A stretch of DNA of 12,088 bases from Thermomonas sp. (GCA_024711415.1 JANJSW010000015.1:1-12088); one strand, 5' to 3'; positions 1-8,177 are shown, numbered from the stretch's first letter. The notes: generated from the sequence alone by a model not told the origin. Program-made: numbers and translations.

Positions 1-67
1 AACGGTGGCGCTGGACGGATCGCTGGTGCTGCCCGGCAAATCGGCGACGCTGCTGGAGATCGAGTGA
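1..67 (+). CDS. C-terminal end of an unidentified protein (partial)
   Basis: An open frame runs from base 2 to a TGA at 65-67 and gives about 21 residues, ending in SATLLEIE. Alternating small and hydrophobic residues with a Leu-Pro-Gly-Lys-Ser turn resemble the last strands of the C-terminal beta-sandwich of many glycoside hydrolases (for instance GH13 enzymes), but that is only an impression from a very short tail. The rest lies left of the window. Its stop is only 3 bases from the stop of the converging engB gene, so there is no room for a separate terminator. Reality of the frame is likely; identity is open. Confidence 0.5.
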   Translation, partial: TVALDGSLVLPGKSATLLEIE

Positions 68-70
68 GCC

Positions 71-688
71 TCAGATCGCAAGCCAGCCGGCGACCACGGC
101 GCGCAGCTCGTCCACGCCCTGCTTCGACTCGCCGGAGAACAGCTGCACGCTGACGCTGTCGGCGAACGATCGCGACAGCTCCATCCGCACCGCCTGCAGG
201 GTATTGCCGGCGGCACCGCGGCCGAGCTTGTCGGCCTTGGTCAGGATCACGTGCGCTGGCAGCCCGCGGCGCATGGCGTAGCCCAGCATCTGCCGGTCGT
301 ATTCCTTCAGCGGATGGCGCACGTCCATCACCACCACCAGCCCGCGCAGGGCGTCGCGGCTGCCGAAATAGCCTTCGAGGAAGGCCTGCCAGTGCGCCTG
401 CAGGTCCTGTGGCACCTTGGCGTAGCCATAGCCCGGCAGGTCGACCAGGTATTTGTTCTCGTGCGGCGGCAGCCCGAAGAACACCAGCTGCTGGGTGCGG
501 CCGGGGGTCTTGGACACGCGTGCCAGCGCGTTCTGCTGGCAGAGCGCATTGAGGGCGGAGGATTTGCCGGCGTTGGAGCGGCCAGCGAAGGCCACTTCGA
601 AGCCGCCATCGGGCGGCAACTGCCGGTAATTGTGGGCGGCCAGCAGATACTGGGCGCGCGCGAACGGATTGGGTGCAGCCATGGGCAT
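71..688 (-). CDS. engB: EngB/YsxC/YihA-type ribosome biogenesis GTP-binding protein
   Basis: Cytoplasmic TRAFAC-class GTPase; family members assist late assembly of the 50S subunit. The 205-residue product shows all G motifs in order: G1 GRSNAGKSS at 36-44, G2 TPGRT at 61-65, G3 DLPGYGYA at 83-90, G4 TKAD at 150-153 and G5 around FSGES at 184-188. Length fits the family (about 195-215). The open frame continues upstream to about base 1039, but that part is Ala/Arg-rich and antisense to the cytochrome gene, so a start at ATG 688 is chosen; ATG 682, two codons on, is equally possible and neither has a clear Shine-Dalgarno. The gene is divergent from cytochrome c4 and convergent with the partial gene on its left. 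Confidence 0.96.
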   Translation of the reverse strand: MPMAAPNPFARAQYLLAAHNYRQLPPDGGFEVAFAGRSNAGKSSALNALCQQNALARVSKTPGRTQQLVFFGLPPHENKYLVDLPGYGYAKVPQDLQAHWQAFLEGYFGSRDALRGLVVVMDVRHPLKEYDRQMLGYAMRRGLPAHVILTKADKLGRGAAGNTLQAVRMELSRSFADSVSVQLFSGESKQGVDELRAVVAGWLAI

Positions 689-721
689 AGCATGGCATGT
701 CCGCGCCGATGCGGGTCCGGT

Positions 722-750
722 TTGACCGCTCCGGGCCCGCCGACCATAAT
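722..750 (+). promoter_or_regulatory. Predicted sigma70-type promoter for the cytochrome c4 / dsbA group
   Basis: TTGACC at 722-727 and CATAAT at 745-750 are separated by exactly 17 bases, a near-consensus housekeeping promoter. Transcription would begin near 757, leaving a leader of about 44 bases before the cytochrome ATG at 801. It sits in the engB/cytochrome divergent intergenic region, the only A/T-richer spot there. Seen by eye only; no start-site data. Confidence 0.6.
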
Positions 751-790
751 TTGCAGGTTGCGCGGCACCTGCCCGCGTCCTTATGCCAGT

Positions 791-794
791 GGAG
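791..794 (+). promoter_or_regulatory. Ribosome binding site deciding the cytochrome c4 start
   Basis: GGAG lies 6 bases before ATG 801. It favours this ATG over the in-frame ATG at 783, which has no such site and would put six extra residues ahead of the signal peptide. Confidence 0.6.
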
Positions 795-800
795 TTCCGC

Positions 801-1568
801 ATGCGTCCTGTCCATGCCCTTGCCGGTGTTGCCTGTCTTGCTCTCGCCGCCGCTGCCTGGGCCCAGAGCGAAGCCGTCGCCGCACCCGACAATGCCCCGG
901 TGCAGACCGCACCGCTGGCCGAAAAGCCCGCCACCTGGGGTGATGCCAAGGCCGGACAGGCCAAGGCCGGCGCCTGCGCGGCCTGCCACGGCCTCGACGG
1001 CAACGCGATGCAGCAGAACGCGCCGCGCATCGCCGGCATGCCGGAGCGCTACATCGCCGACCAGCTGCACCTGTTCAAGAGCGGCCAGCGCACCAGCGGC
1101 ATGGCCGCGATCATGGCCCCGTTTGCCGGCATCCTCAGTGCGCAGGACATGCGCGACGTGGGCGCCTGGTACGCCAGCCAGAAGGCCGGCACCGGCGTGG
1201 CCGACGACACCGCGATCGCCGAAGGCCCCAACCAGGGCATGAAGTTCTACCAGGTCGGCGAGCGCCTGTTCCGCAGCGGCGATCCGGCCCGCGGCATGCC
1301 GGCCTGCATGGCCTGCCACGGCCCGTCGGGTGCCGGCAACCCCGGTCCGGCCTATCCGACCCTGCACGGTCAGGACTCGGCATACGTGACGCGCCGGCTG
1401 GAGGAATACCGCACCGGCACCACCACCTACACCGCGCCGGCGCATTTCAACCTCATGGCCGCGGTCAGCAAGTCGCTGAGCGATGAGGAAATCCGTTCGC
1501 TGGCCAGCTACGTGCAGGGCCTGCATACCCGCGCCCCCGGCACCACCAAGGAAAGCATCGCCCGCTGA
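801..1568 (+). CDS. Diheme cytochrome c4, periplasmic
   Basis: Electron carrier of the cytochrome c4 family, which passes electrons from the bc1 complex to terminal oxidases (often cbb3 type) in the periplasm. The 255-residue product starts with a signal peptide (hydrophobic core about 6-19, likely cut after AWA near residue 21). Two cytochrome c domains follow: heme motif CAACH at 59-63 and CMACH at 169-173. The probable axial methionines are M105 and M219, each placed 7 residues before a Leu-Ser pair (LSAQD, LSDEE), so the halves look like a duplication, as the family requires. A Pro/Ala-rich stretch of about 25 residues separates signal peptide and first domain. It is the first gene after the promoter at 722-750; dsbA genes follow after 78 bases. 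Subfamily c4 rather than another diheme c is judged from length and the two-domain layout. Confidence 0.93.
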   Translation: MRPVHALAGVACLALAAAAWAQSEAVAAPDNAPVQTAPLAEKPATWGDAKAGQAKAGACAACHGLDGNAMQQNAPRIAGMPERYIADQLHLFKSGQRTSGMAAIMAPFAGILSAQDMRDVGAWYASQKAGTGVADDTAIAEGPNQGMKFYQVGERLFRSGDPARGMPACMACHGPSGAGNPGPAYPTLHGQDSAYVTRRLEEYRTGTTTYTAPAHFNLMAAVSKSLSDEEIRSLASYVQGLHTRAPGTTKESIAR

Positions 1569-1646
1569 GCGATGCTTCACCATGCGTTGGCCATGGCCCG
1601 TGCATGCTCGTCCGGGCCCACTGATTGAACACCGGAGCCTGATTCG

Positions 1647-2345
1647 ATGCGCGGAGTGCTGTTGACGTTCGTCCTGCTTGCCGCCACCGCGTTGGTGCCC
1701 GCACAGGCGCAGCGCGCCCTGCCCGGCCTGACCGAAGGCGTGCAGTACCGTTACGTCGACAACGGCCAGCCCTATCAGGCGCTGCCGCCCGGCATGGTGG
1801 AAGTAGCCGAGGTATTCGCCTACACCTGCCCGCACTGCGCGCACTTCTCGCCGATGCTGGAAGCCTGGGCCAAGAAGCTGCCCGCGCACGCCCGGCTGGT
1901 GCTGGTCCCCGGCGTTTTCAGCCGTGACGATCCCTGGTCGCGGGTGTTCTTCGCCGCGCAGGCCACCAAGTCGCTGCAGGTCCTGCACCCGCGCCTGTTC
2001 GCCGCCGTCCACGAGACCGGCGAACTGCCGCGCAATGCCGATGCTGCCCAGATCCTCGCCTTCGCCGGCCGCGTGCAGGGCAGCAACGCCGCGGCAATGA
2101 AAGTGGCGATGGCCGACGACGCCGCGCTGCTGCCCAAGCTGAAGCAGGCCTACGATTTCGGCGCCCGCAGCCAGGTCGAGGGAACGCCGTCGCTGGTGAT
2201 CGCCGGCCGTTACCTGGTCCTCGGCAACAGTTACGAAAGCCTGCTGGCCAATGCGCGTGCGGTCGTCGACGCGCTGGCACCGAAGAAGAAGCCGGCCCCG
2301 CCGCGCGCCGCACCGGCGGCCAAACCCGCCACCCCCCGATCCTGA
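1647..2345 (+). CDS. dsbA: Periplasmic thiol:disulfide interchange protein DsbA (CPHC)
   Basis: DsbA-type oxidase that introduces disulfides into secreted proteins and is reoxidised by DsbB. The 232-residue product has a signal peptide (residues 1-21, ending AQA), a thioredoxin fold with active site CPHC at 61-64, the inserted helical domain, and the cis-proline loop GTPS with P181. After about residue 213 there is a Lys/Pro/Ala-rich tail (KKKPAPPRAAPAAK) that is not part of the fold and looks disordered. A CGGAG lies 9 bases upstream of ATG 1647. It is followed after 18 bases by a second dsbA-like gene, so the two are probably co-transcribed tandem paralogs. dsbB is not in the window. Confidence 0.93.
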   Translation: MRGVLLTFVLLAATALVPAQAQRALPGLTEGVQYRYVDNGQPYQALPPGMVEVAEVFAYTCPHCAHFSPMLEAWAKKLPAHARLVLVPGVFSRDDPWSRVFFAAQATKSLQVLHPRLFAAVHETGELPRNADAAQILAFAGRVQGSNAAAMKVAMADDAALLPKLKQAYDFGARSQVEGTPSLVIAGRYLVLGNSYESLLANARAVVDALAPKKKPAPPRAAPAAKPATPRS

Positions 2346-2363
2346 CCGACTGACGGAACCGCC

Positions 2364-3212
2364 ATGACCGCACTGCGCCACGCCCTGCTCCTGCTCGCCC
2401 TGCTGCCGCTGGCCGCCTGCAAGAACGACGCGCCCGCGCCGGTCGCGGCCGGAGACGCCGCCCCGGCGGCCACCCAGGCCGCCACCAAGGCCGCCAGCGC
2501 CGAGGATCCGCAGCGCGCAGCGCAAGCGGAGGCTGCGGTGCAGGCCGCCGCCGAAGCCGCCGCCAAGGCGCCGCCACCGGTGGAGGGCACCGATTACGTG
2601 ACCATCACGAACGGCCAGCCGTTCGACACCGCGCCGGGCCGGATCGAAGTGGTCGAGTTCTTCGGCTACGTCTGCCCGTTCTGCGCCGCGGTGCAGCCGC
2701 AGGTCTCGGCGATGAAGGCCAAGCTGCCGCCGGACGTGCATTTCGTCTACGTGCCGGCCGCGTTCGGCGCGATGTGGGACAACTACGCCAAGGCCTACTA
2801 CGCCGCCGAAGCGATGGGGCTGGTGGAAAAGACCCATGACGCGATGTTCCGCGCCATCCACATCGACCAGACCCTGAAGGGCGAGCGCGGCATGGACAAG
2901 CCGGAGGACATCGCCGCGTTCTACGCGAACTACGGCGCCAACCCCGGGCAGTTCCTCAACAGCATGCAGAGCTTCGCGGTGGCCACCAAGATGAACCGCG
3001 CCCGCCAGTACATGACCGAAGCCTTCGCCAACGGCGACCAGATGGGCACCCCGGCCTTCGTGGTCGCCGGCAAGTACCGGGTGAAGGGCAAGAGCGTGGA
3101 CGACATGTTCCGCATCATCAACCAGCTGATCGTCGCCGAGCGCGCCAAGCTTGCCGCCACCGCCCCGGTGACGACGACCACGCCGGCAGCGACGGAAGCG
3201 CCGCAGGGCTGA
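2364..3212 (+). CDS. DsbA-family lipoprotein (CPFC)
   Basis: Second DsbA-like oxidoreductase, 282 residues. It begins with a lipoprotein signal: hydrophobic core 7-16, lipobox LAAC with lipidated C19, followed by Lys-Asn. Residues 22-70 are a low-complexity Ala/Pro/Glu/Lys linker, part of it likely a charged helix, which would hold the catalytic domain away from the membrane. The thioredoxin fold starts near 75 and has active site CPFC at 104-107 and cis-proline P230 in GTPA. The tail after 256 is again Ala/Thr/Pro-rich. Membrane-anchored DsbA proteins are known in other Gram-negatives such as Neisseria. The CPFC dipeptide differs from the CPHC of its neighbour, so redox potential or substrate range probably differ. 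The gene lies 18 bases after the first dsbA and 12 bases before the next gene. Confidence 0.92.
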   Translation: MTALRHALLLLALLPLAACKNDAPAPVAAGDAAPAATQAATKAASAEDPQRAAQAEAAVQAAAEAAAKAPPPVEGTDYVTITNGQPFDTAPGRIEVVEFFGYVCPFCAAVQPQVSAMKAKLPPDVHFVYVPAAFGAMWDNYAKAYYAAEAMGLVEKTHDAMFRAIHIDQTLKGERGMDKPEDIAAFYANYGANPGQFLNSMQSFAVATKMNRARQYMTEAFANGDQMGTPAFVVAGKYRVKGKSVDDMFRIINQLIVAERAKLAATAPVTTTTPAATEAPQG

Positions 3213-3224
3213 TCCCCGTCCACC

Positions 3225-3983
3225 ATGGACAAACGCCGGCTGCGCCTGCTGAGCGCCAACATCCAGGCCGGCTCCAGCACGCGCGGCTACCACGACTACG
3301 TCGCGCGCAGCTGGTCGCACGTGCTGCCGGCCGGCAACAAGCGCGGCGCACTGGACACCATCGCCGAACTGGCCGGCCGCCACGACATCGTCGGCCTGCA
3401 GGAGGCCGATCCCGGCAGCCTGCGCTCCGGCTTCACCAACCAGACCCATTATCTGGCCGAGCGCGCCGGCTTCGCCTACTGGAGCCACCAGCCCAACCGC
3501 AGCGTGGCCGGCGTGGCCTCCAGCGCCAACGGCCTGCTCAGCAAGCTGGAGCCGCGGCTGGTCGAGGACCACCCGCTGCCGGGCCGGGTCAAGGGCCGCG
3601 GCGTGCTCACCGCCACCTTCGGCGAGGGCCGGGACGCGCTGACCGTCGCGGTGGAGCATCTCTCGCTGGGCAGCCAGTCGCGGCGCTCGCAGATCGACTT
3701 CATCGCCGACATCCTCGCCGGCCTGCCGCACGCGGTGCTGATGGGCGACTTCAACTGCGATCCCGAGCAACCGGAGATGCAGCAGCTGTATCGCAAGACC
3801 CGGCTGCAGCCGCCCGACCGCTGCGTGCCCACCTTTCCGTCGTGGCGCCCGCAGCGTGCCATCGACCACATGCTGGTAACGCCGGCGCTGGCGCTGGCCA
3901 CCATGCAGGCGCTGCCCGCCGCGCAGTCCGACCACCTGGCCCTGTCGGTGGAACTGGACGTGCCGGAAACGGCGCTGCGCTGA
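3225..3983 (+). CDS. Endonuclease/exonuclease/phosphatase (EEP) family hydrolase
   Basis: Mg2+-dependent hydrolase fold shared by ExoIII/APE1, DNase I and sphingomyelinases; the substrate here is unknown. In 252 residues the family signature is complete: N12 (SANIQAG), metal ligand E60 (LQEAD), H145 (EHLSLG), D175 and N177 (MGDFNCD), D214-H215 (IDHML) and the final catalytic S235-D236-H237 (SDHLAL). There is no signal peptide or membrane segment, so it is likely cytoplasmic. The family covers phosphodiesterases on nucleic acid, lipid and nucleotide; this sequence does not decide among them. ATG 3225 has only a weak ribosome site, but the gene follows the lipoprotein dsbA by 12 bases and may depend on readthrough. 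It converges on the TSUP gene with 7 bases between. Confidence 0.88.
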   Translation: MDKRRLRLLSANIQAGSSTRGYHDYVARSWSHVLPAGNKRGALDTIAELAGRHDIVGLQEADPGSLRSGFTNQTHYLAERAGFAYWSHQPNRSVAGVASSANGLLSKLEPRLVEDHPLPGRVKGRGVLTATFGEGRDALTVAVEHLSLGSQSRRSQIDFIADILAGLPHAVLMGDFNCDPEQPEMQQLYRKTRLQPPDRCVPTFPSWRPQRAIDHMLVTPALALATMQALPAAQSDHLALSVELDVPETALR

Positions 3984-3990
3984 AACGACC

Positions 3991-4791
3991 CTAGATCGCG
4001 CTGTACGCGAACGCGCTGCCGACCACCAGCAGGAACACCGCGAACACCCGCTTCAGCGCCGGCCCGCTGAGCGCATGCGCGAGCCGGGTGCCGTAAGGCG
4101 CCGCCAGCACCGACGCCAGCGCCACGCCGATCGCCGCCGGCAGATAGACGTAGCCCACCGCGCCTGCCAGCGACAGCGCGCCCGCCGGCGCCTGCAATGC
4201 GTAGCCCAGCGCGCTGCCCAAGCCGATGAAAATGCCGCAGGCGGACGATGTGCCCACCGCCCGCACCGGCGCCACCCCGCGCCACACCAGCAGCGGCACG
4301 GTCAGGCTGCCGCCGCCGATGCCGACGATCGCCGACACGATGCCGATCCCGCCACCTGCCAGCGTGTAGCCCGGGCCCCGCGGCACCAGCGTGGCATCGC
4401 CGCCGGATTTCGGCTGCACCAGCAGCATCTGCGCGGCCACGATCCAGCAGTACGCCGCCACGCACCAGCGCAGCACGTCGCCATCCAGCGCGATCGCGAA
4501 GCGGCTGCCCAGCCAGCCGCCCAGCAGCACGCCGGGAACCATCCAGCCCACCGTCGGCCACAGCACGCTGCCGCGGCGGTGATGCGCGCGCGCCGATGAG
4601 GCCGCGGTCAGCACGATGCTGGCCAGCGAACTGGCCAGCGCCGCGTGCATCGCCGCGTCCACCGGCACGCCCTGGGTGGGCAGCAACCATGCCAGTGCAC
4701 CCACCAGCACCAGCCCGCCGCCGATGCCCAGCAGCCCGGCCAGCACGCCGGCACACGCGCCCAGCGCCAGATAGAGAAGCAGGAACGACAT
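3991..4791 (-). CDS. TauE/SafE (TSUP) family membrane permease
   Basis: Integral inner-membrane protein of the 4-toluene-sulfonate uptake permease family (COG0730), whose members move sulfite, sulfonates, sulfoacetate or thiosulfate. The 266 residues are mostly hydrophobic, consistent with about 8 membrane segments. Two family-type glycine-rich motifs appear, one per half: GLLGIGGGLVLV at 19-30 and IVGIGGGSLTVP at 155-166. This inverted or tandem half arrangement is typical. Start ATG 4791 gives MSFLLLYLALGACAG, the usual beginning. Neighbours do not reveal the substrate, and there is no adjacent sulfur-metabolism gene. It is divergent from slt, with only 28 bases between the starts. Confidence 0.9.
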   Translation of the reverse strand: MSFLLLYLALGACAGVLAGLLGIGGGLVLVGALAWLLPTQGVPVDAAMHAALASSLASIVLTAASSARAHHRRGSVLWPTVGWMVPGVLLGGWLGSRFAIALDGDVLRWCVAAYCWIVAAQMLLVQPKSGGDATLVPRGPGYTLAGGGIGIVSAIVGIGGGSLTVPLLVWRGVAPVRAVGTSSACGIFIGLGSALGYALQAPAGALSLAGAVGYVYLPAAIGVALASVLAAPYGTRLAHALSGPALKRVFAVFLLVVGSAFAYSAI

Positions 4792-4804
4792 CGCGCACCA
4801 TCGA

Positions 4805-4810
4805 AAAGGA
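4805..4810 (+). promoter_or_regulatory. Ribosome binding site candidate for slt
   Basis: AAAGGA ends 9 bases before ATG 4820 and supports that start. It conflicts with the alternative model in which transcription begins at ATG 4841 (see the promoter candidate at 4829-4834). Confidence 0.4.
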
Positions 4811-4819
4811 CGTTCATCG

Positions 4820-6907
4820 ATGCTCGGCTATAGTCGGGCGATGCACAAGATCGCGCCCTCGCTGCTGCTGTTGTCGTCGCTGGTTACCGGCCCCGCGACC
4901 GCCCACGCGCAGTCGCCCACGCCGCGCCCGGCACCGCTGCTGCAACCGGCCCCGGTGCGGATCGCGCCGCCCGATCCGGCCCTGCGCGCCGCCTTCGACA
5001 CCGCCGCCGGCAGCAGCGGGCTGGATGACCTGGCACTGGCGGGTTTTTCCAGCCAGCCGCTGGCCGGCTGGCTGGAGTACGTCGCCCTGCGCGGACGCAT
5101 GGATACGTTGCCGCTGGCGCGCGGCAATGCCTTCCTGATGGCGCATCGGGGCGAGCCGGTGGCCGCGACCTTCCGCAACGACTGGCTCAGCGCGCTGGCC
5201 CGCCGCAACGAATGGCAGGCCTTCCTCGACCAGTGGGATGCCGGAATCGACGGCGCCGCGCTGCGCTGCCTGCGCCTGCAGGCGTTGATGGCGGTCAATC
5301 GCGTCGATGCCGCATGGACGACCGACGCACAGGCGCTGTGGCGCAGCAGCGGCCGCTCCCTACCGGCGCAATGTGACCCACCGTTCGCGCTGCTGGCCGC
5401 GCAAGGTGGCCTGACGGATGCGCTGCGCTGGGAGCGCTTCGACCGTGCCGCCGCCGACGCACAGGCCGGCGTGATGCGCGCGATCGCCGCCGGCCTGCCC
5501 GCTGCCGATGCGGCCCTGGCGCTGCAGTACGCGGCCTATCTGGATGCACCGGAGGCCACCGTGGACGCGTGGCCGAAGACTGCACGCAGCCGGCTGGTGG
5601 CTTCGACCGCGCTGGCGAAACTCGCCAAGGCCGATCCGGATTGCGCCGAAGCACTGCTGCCCGGCGTCGCACAGGCACTCGCTTTCGACGAGTCCGACCG
5701 CGGCCGCGTGCTGTACCAGATCGCGCTGTGGACGGTGGCCTCCTACCTGCCGGATTCCGCGCGGCGGCTCGCCAACGTCCCGGCGTCGGCCTATGACGAC
5801 AGCCTGCACGAGTGGCGGGTGCGCGAAGCGCTTTCGCGCAGCGACTGGGCCGCCGCGCTGGCCGCGATCAAACGCATGCCGGATGCGCAGCGCAACGATT
5901 CGCGCTGGCTGTATTTCGCCGCCCGCACCAGCGAACTGACCGGCGACGTGGCCGCTGCCAAGTCGCTGTACGCGCAGGCCGCGCGCAAGCCCGACTTCCA
6001 CGGCTTCCTCGCCGCCGACCGCCTCGACCAGCCCTACGCGCTGTGCCCGTGGCTGCCCGCGCCGACGCCGGCGCTGAAGCAGGCGGTGGCCCGCGATCCG
6101 AACATCATCCGCGCCGTGCAGCTGTTCCAGCTCGACCGCAGGGGCTGGGCCGCGCGCGAATGGAACGCCGCGCTGGCGCGCTTCAGCGACGAACAGCGGC
6201 GGCTGGCGGTGGAGGTGGCGCAGGACAACGGCTGGTTCGACCGTGGCGTGTTCGGGCTGGTCAACGTCGATGGCAAGCGCTTTCCGGAGGAGCAGCGCCT
6301 GTACCGGCTGCGCTTCCCGCTGCACCACGACGCCACGATCCGCCGCGAAGCCGCGCGCAACGGCCTCGACCCGGCGTGGGTGGCGGCCGAGATCCGCGCC
6401 GAAAGCGTGTTCGACCCCAGCGCCCGCTCCAGCGCCGATGCGCGTGGCCTGATGCAGGTGGTGCCCGCCACCGGCGCGGCGATCGCAGCGAAGATCGGCC
6501 AGCCCTGGAACGGCGCCGACACGCTGTTCGATCCCGACGCCAACATCGCCATCGGCAGCGCCTACCTGCGCCAGCTGATGGACCGCTACGGCGGCAAGCC
6601 CTATCAGGTGATCGCCGGCTACAACGCCGGACCCACTCCGCTGAACCGCTGGGTTTCCCAGCGCCCGACGATGGACCCGGACTTCTGGATCGAGACCATC
6701 AGCTACAAGGAAACCCGCGAATACGTGGCGCGCGTGCTCAGCTTCAGCACGATCTACGACTGGCGCCTGGACGGCAGCGCGCAGCGCCTGTCCGACCGCA
6801 TGCTCGGCCTCGCCAGCGGCCAGCGCAAGGCGTTTGCCTGCCCGGTGGAAGCGCCTGTCGCGCCGGCTTCGCCGGCACCGGCGAAGCCGACCAAACGCCG
6901 CAGGTAG
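4820..6907 (+). CDS. slt: Soluble lytic murein transglycosylase (Slt70 type)
   Basis: Periplasmic enzyme that cleaves the MurNAc-GlcNAc bond of peptidoglycan to leave 1,6-anhydro-MurNAc ends. The 695-residue product has an N-terminal signal peptide (hydrophobic core about 13-24, likely cut after AHA near 30), a long alpha-superhelical region from about 50 to 490 forming the doughnut U and L domains, and a C-terminal SLT lysozyme-like domain from about 510. In that domain the catalytic Glu is E528 (RAES), followed by GLMQ at 543-546, YNAG at 601-604 and the [10 protein letters not shown] helix typical of Slt. The basic tail after 675 is Pro/Ala/Lys-rich. ATG 4820 has AAAGGA upstream; ATG 4841 (MHKIAPS..., 688 residues) gives a more compact signal peptide and is a serious alternative. 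cca follows after 22 bases. Confidence 0.95.
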   Translation: MLGYSRAMHKIAPSLLLLSSLVTGPATAHAQSPTPRPAPLLQPAPVRIAPPDPALRAAFDTAAGSSGLDDLALAGFSSQPLAGWLEYVALRGRMDTLPLARGNAFLMAHRGEPVAATFRNDWLSALARRNEWQAFLDQWDAGIDGAALRCLRLQALMAVNRVDAAWTTDAQALWRSSGRSLPAQCDPPFALLAAQGGLTDALRWERFDRAAADAQAGVMRAIAAGLPAADAALALQYAAYLDAPEATVDAWPKTARSRLVASTALAKLAKADPDCAEALLPGVAQALAFDESDRGRVLYQIALWTVASYLPDSARRLANVPASAYDDSLHEWRVREALSRSDWAAALAAIKRMPDAQRNDSRWLYFAARTSELTGDVAAAKSLYAQAARKPDFHGFLAADRLDQPYALCPWLPAPTPALKQAVARDPNIIRAVQLFQLDRRGWAAREWNAALARFSDEQRRLAVEVAQDNGWFDRGVFGLVNVDGKRFPEEQRLYRLRFPLHHDATIRREAARNGLDPAWVAAEIRAESVFDPSARSSADARGLMQVVPATGAAIAAKIGQPWNGADTLFDPDANIAIGSAYLRQLMDRYGGKPYQVIAGYNAGPTPLNRWVSQRPTMDPDFWIETISYKETREYVARVLSFSTIYDWRLDGSAQRLSDRMLGLASGQRKAFACPVEAPVAPASPAPAKPTKRRR
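4829..4834 (+). promoter_or_regulatory. Possible -10 element (TATAGT) for a leaderless slt transcript
   Basis: TATAGT matches TATAAT at 5 of 6 positions and ends 6 bases before ATG 4841. If used, the transcript would begin at or next to that ATG and carry no leader. No good -35 hexamer is visible 16-18 bases upstream. The core CTATAG is a palindrome, so the element could serve either strand. Low certainty. Confidence 0.3.
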
Positions 6908-6929
6908 CGCACTCGGGCATCATCCGCAC

Positions 6930-8171
6930 ATGCATGCGCTTGCGGACAACGTGAACACCTATCTCGTCGGCGGCGCCGTGCGTGACGCCCTGCTCGGCCT
7001 GCCGGCGGGCGACCGCGACTTCGTGGTGGTCGGTGCCAGCGTGCAGCAGATGCTGGATGCCGGCTATCGCCAGGTCGGCCGCGACTTCCCGGTCTTCCTG
7101 CATCCCGATACCGGCGAGGAGCACGCGCTGGCGCGCACCGAGCGCAAGTCCGGGCGCGGCTACACCGGCTTCGTGGTGCATGCCGACCCGTCGGTGACGC
7201 TGGAAGACGACCTGCGGCGCCGCGACTTCACCATCAACGCCATCGCCCGCGCAGGCGACGGCACGCTGGTCGATCCGTTCGGCGGCGCGCGCGACATCGA
7301 AGCGCGGGTGCTGCGCCACGTCGGCGACGCCTTCGTCGAAGACCCCCTGCGGGTGCTGCGTGCGGCGCGCTTCATGGCGCGCTTCGCGCCGCTGGGTTTC
7401 AGCGTCGCCCCGGAAACGCTGGCGCTGATGCGGCAGATCGCCGCCAGCGGCGAGCTGGCCGAGCTGGTGCCGGAGCGGGTCTGGCAGGAGCTGGCAAAGG
7501 CGCTGCGCGCCGCCGCCCCCGGCGCCTTCCTGCGCACCCTGCGCGAGGCCGACGCCCTGCGCGCGGTGCTGCCGGAAGTCGATGCGCTGTACGGCGTGCC
7601 GCAGCGCGCGGAGTACCACCCGGAAATCGATACCGGCCTGCACTGCGAGCTGGTCTGCGACATGGCCGCCCGCCTCGCGCCCGGTGACGACCTGATCGGC
7701 TACGCCGCGCTGTGCCACGATCTCGGCAAGGCGCTCACCCCCGCGGACGTGCTGCCGAAGCACCTGATGCACGAGCAGCGCGGGGTCGCCCCCGCCATCG
7801 CCATGAGCCAGCGGTTGAAGGTGCCGAACGAACACCGCGAGCTGGCGGTCGCCTGCTGTCGCGAACACCTCAACGTCCATCGCATCGCCGAACTGAAAGC
7901 CGCGACCGTGGTTGATCTGATCGCCCGCTGCGACGGCTTCCGCAAGCCGGCCCGCATCGACCAGCTCGCCAGCGTCTGCGAGGCCGACGCGCGCGGCCGT
8001 GCCGGCAGGGCTGATGCCGACTATCCGCAGGCCGACATGTTGCGTTGCCTGCACGCAGCGGCCATGGGGGTGCGCGGCGCCGACATCGCCGCGCAGGGCG
8101 TCACTGGCCCGGCGTTCGGTGAGGCGCTGCGCAAGGCGCGGATCGCCGCGATCGCCGCAGCGCGCGGCTGA
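6930..8171 (+). CDS. cca: Multifunctional CCA tRNA nucleotidyltransferase (with HD domain)
   Basis: Class II CCA-adding enzyme that builds or repairs the 3' CCA end of tRNA; gammaproteobacterial forms also carry an HD phosphohydrolase domain with phosphatase and 2',3'-cyclic phosphodiesterase activity. In 413 residues: GGAVRD at 14-19, the DRD metal pair at 28-30, RRDFTIN at 97-103, [12 protein letters not shown] at 137-148, and the HD domain with H263-D264 in LCHDLGK. Alignment to E. coli Cca from memory is nearly gap-free. E. coli Cca begins MKIYLVGG, which matches VNTYLVGG at GTG 6951 here. So GTG 6951 (406 residues, weak GGA 4 bases before it) may be the true start, while ATG 6930 has no clear ribosome site. 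The open frame extends back to 6834 inside slt, but that part is Arg-rich shadow. Converges on the DUF4242 gene with 6 bases between. Confidence 0.96.
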   Translation: MHALADNVNTYLVGGAVRDALLGLPAGDRDFVVVGASVQQMLDAGYRQVGRDFPVFLHPDTGEEHALARTERKSGRGYTGFVVHADPSVTLEDDLRRRDFTINAIARAGDGTLVDPFGGARDIEARVLRHVGDAFVEDPLRVLRAARFMARFAPLGFSVAPETLALMRQIAASGELAELVPERVWQELAKALRAAAPGAFLRTLREADALRAVLPEVDALYGVPQRAEYHPEIDTGLHCELVCDMAARLAPGDDLIGYAALCHDLGKALTPADVLPKHLMHEQRGVAPAIAMSQRLKVPNEHRELAVACCREHLNVHRIAELKAATVVDLIARCDGFRKPARIDQLASVCEADARGRAGRADADYPQADMLRCLHAAAMGVRGADIAAQGVTGPAFGEALRKARIAAIAAARG

Positions 8172-8177
8172 ACCCGG

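Noticed and set aside
1595..1618. Stem GGCCCG / CGGGCC between cytochrome c4 and dsbA as a terminator
   Set aside because: Only 6 pairs with a 12-base loop and no T run afterwards on either strand; too weak to call in this base composition.
3476..4801. Open frame of 441 codons on the minus strand covering the TSUP gene and part of the EEP gene
   Set aside because: It lies in another frame from the TSUP permease and is Arg/Gly/Ala-rich without motifs; both overlapped genes have convincing family signatures.
5360..6328. Open frame of 322 codons on the minus strand opposite slt
   Set aside because: Antisense shadow rich in Arg, Gln and Gly; no recognisable protein.
6744..8054. Open frame of 436 codons on the minus strand opposite cca
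   Set aside because: Antisense shadow of cca and the slt end; low-complexity composition and no domain.
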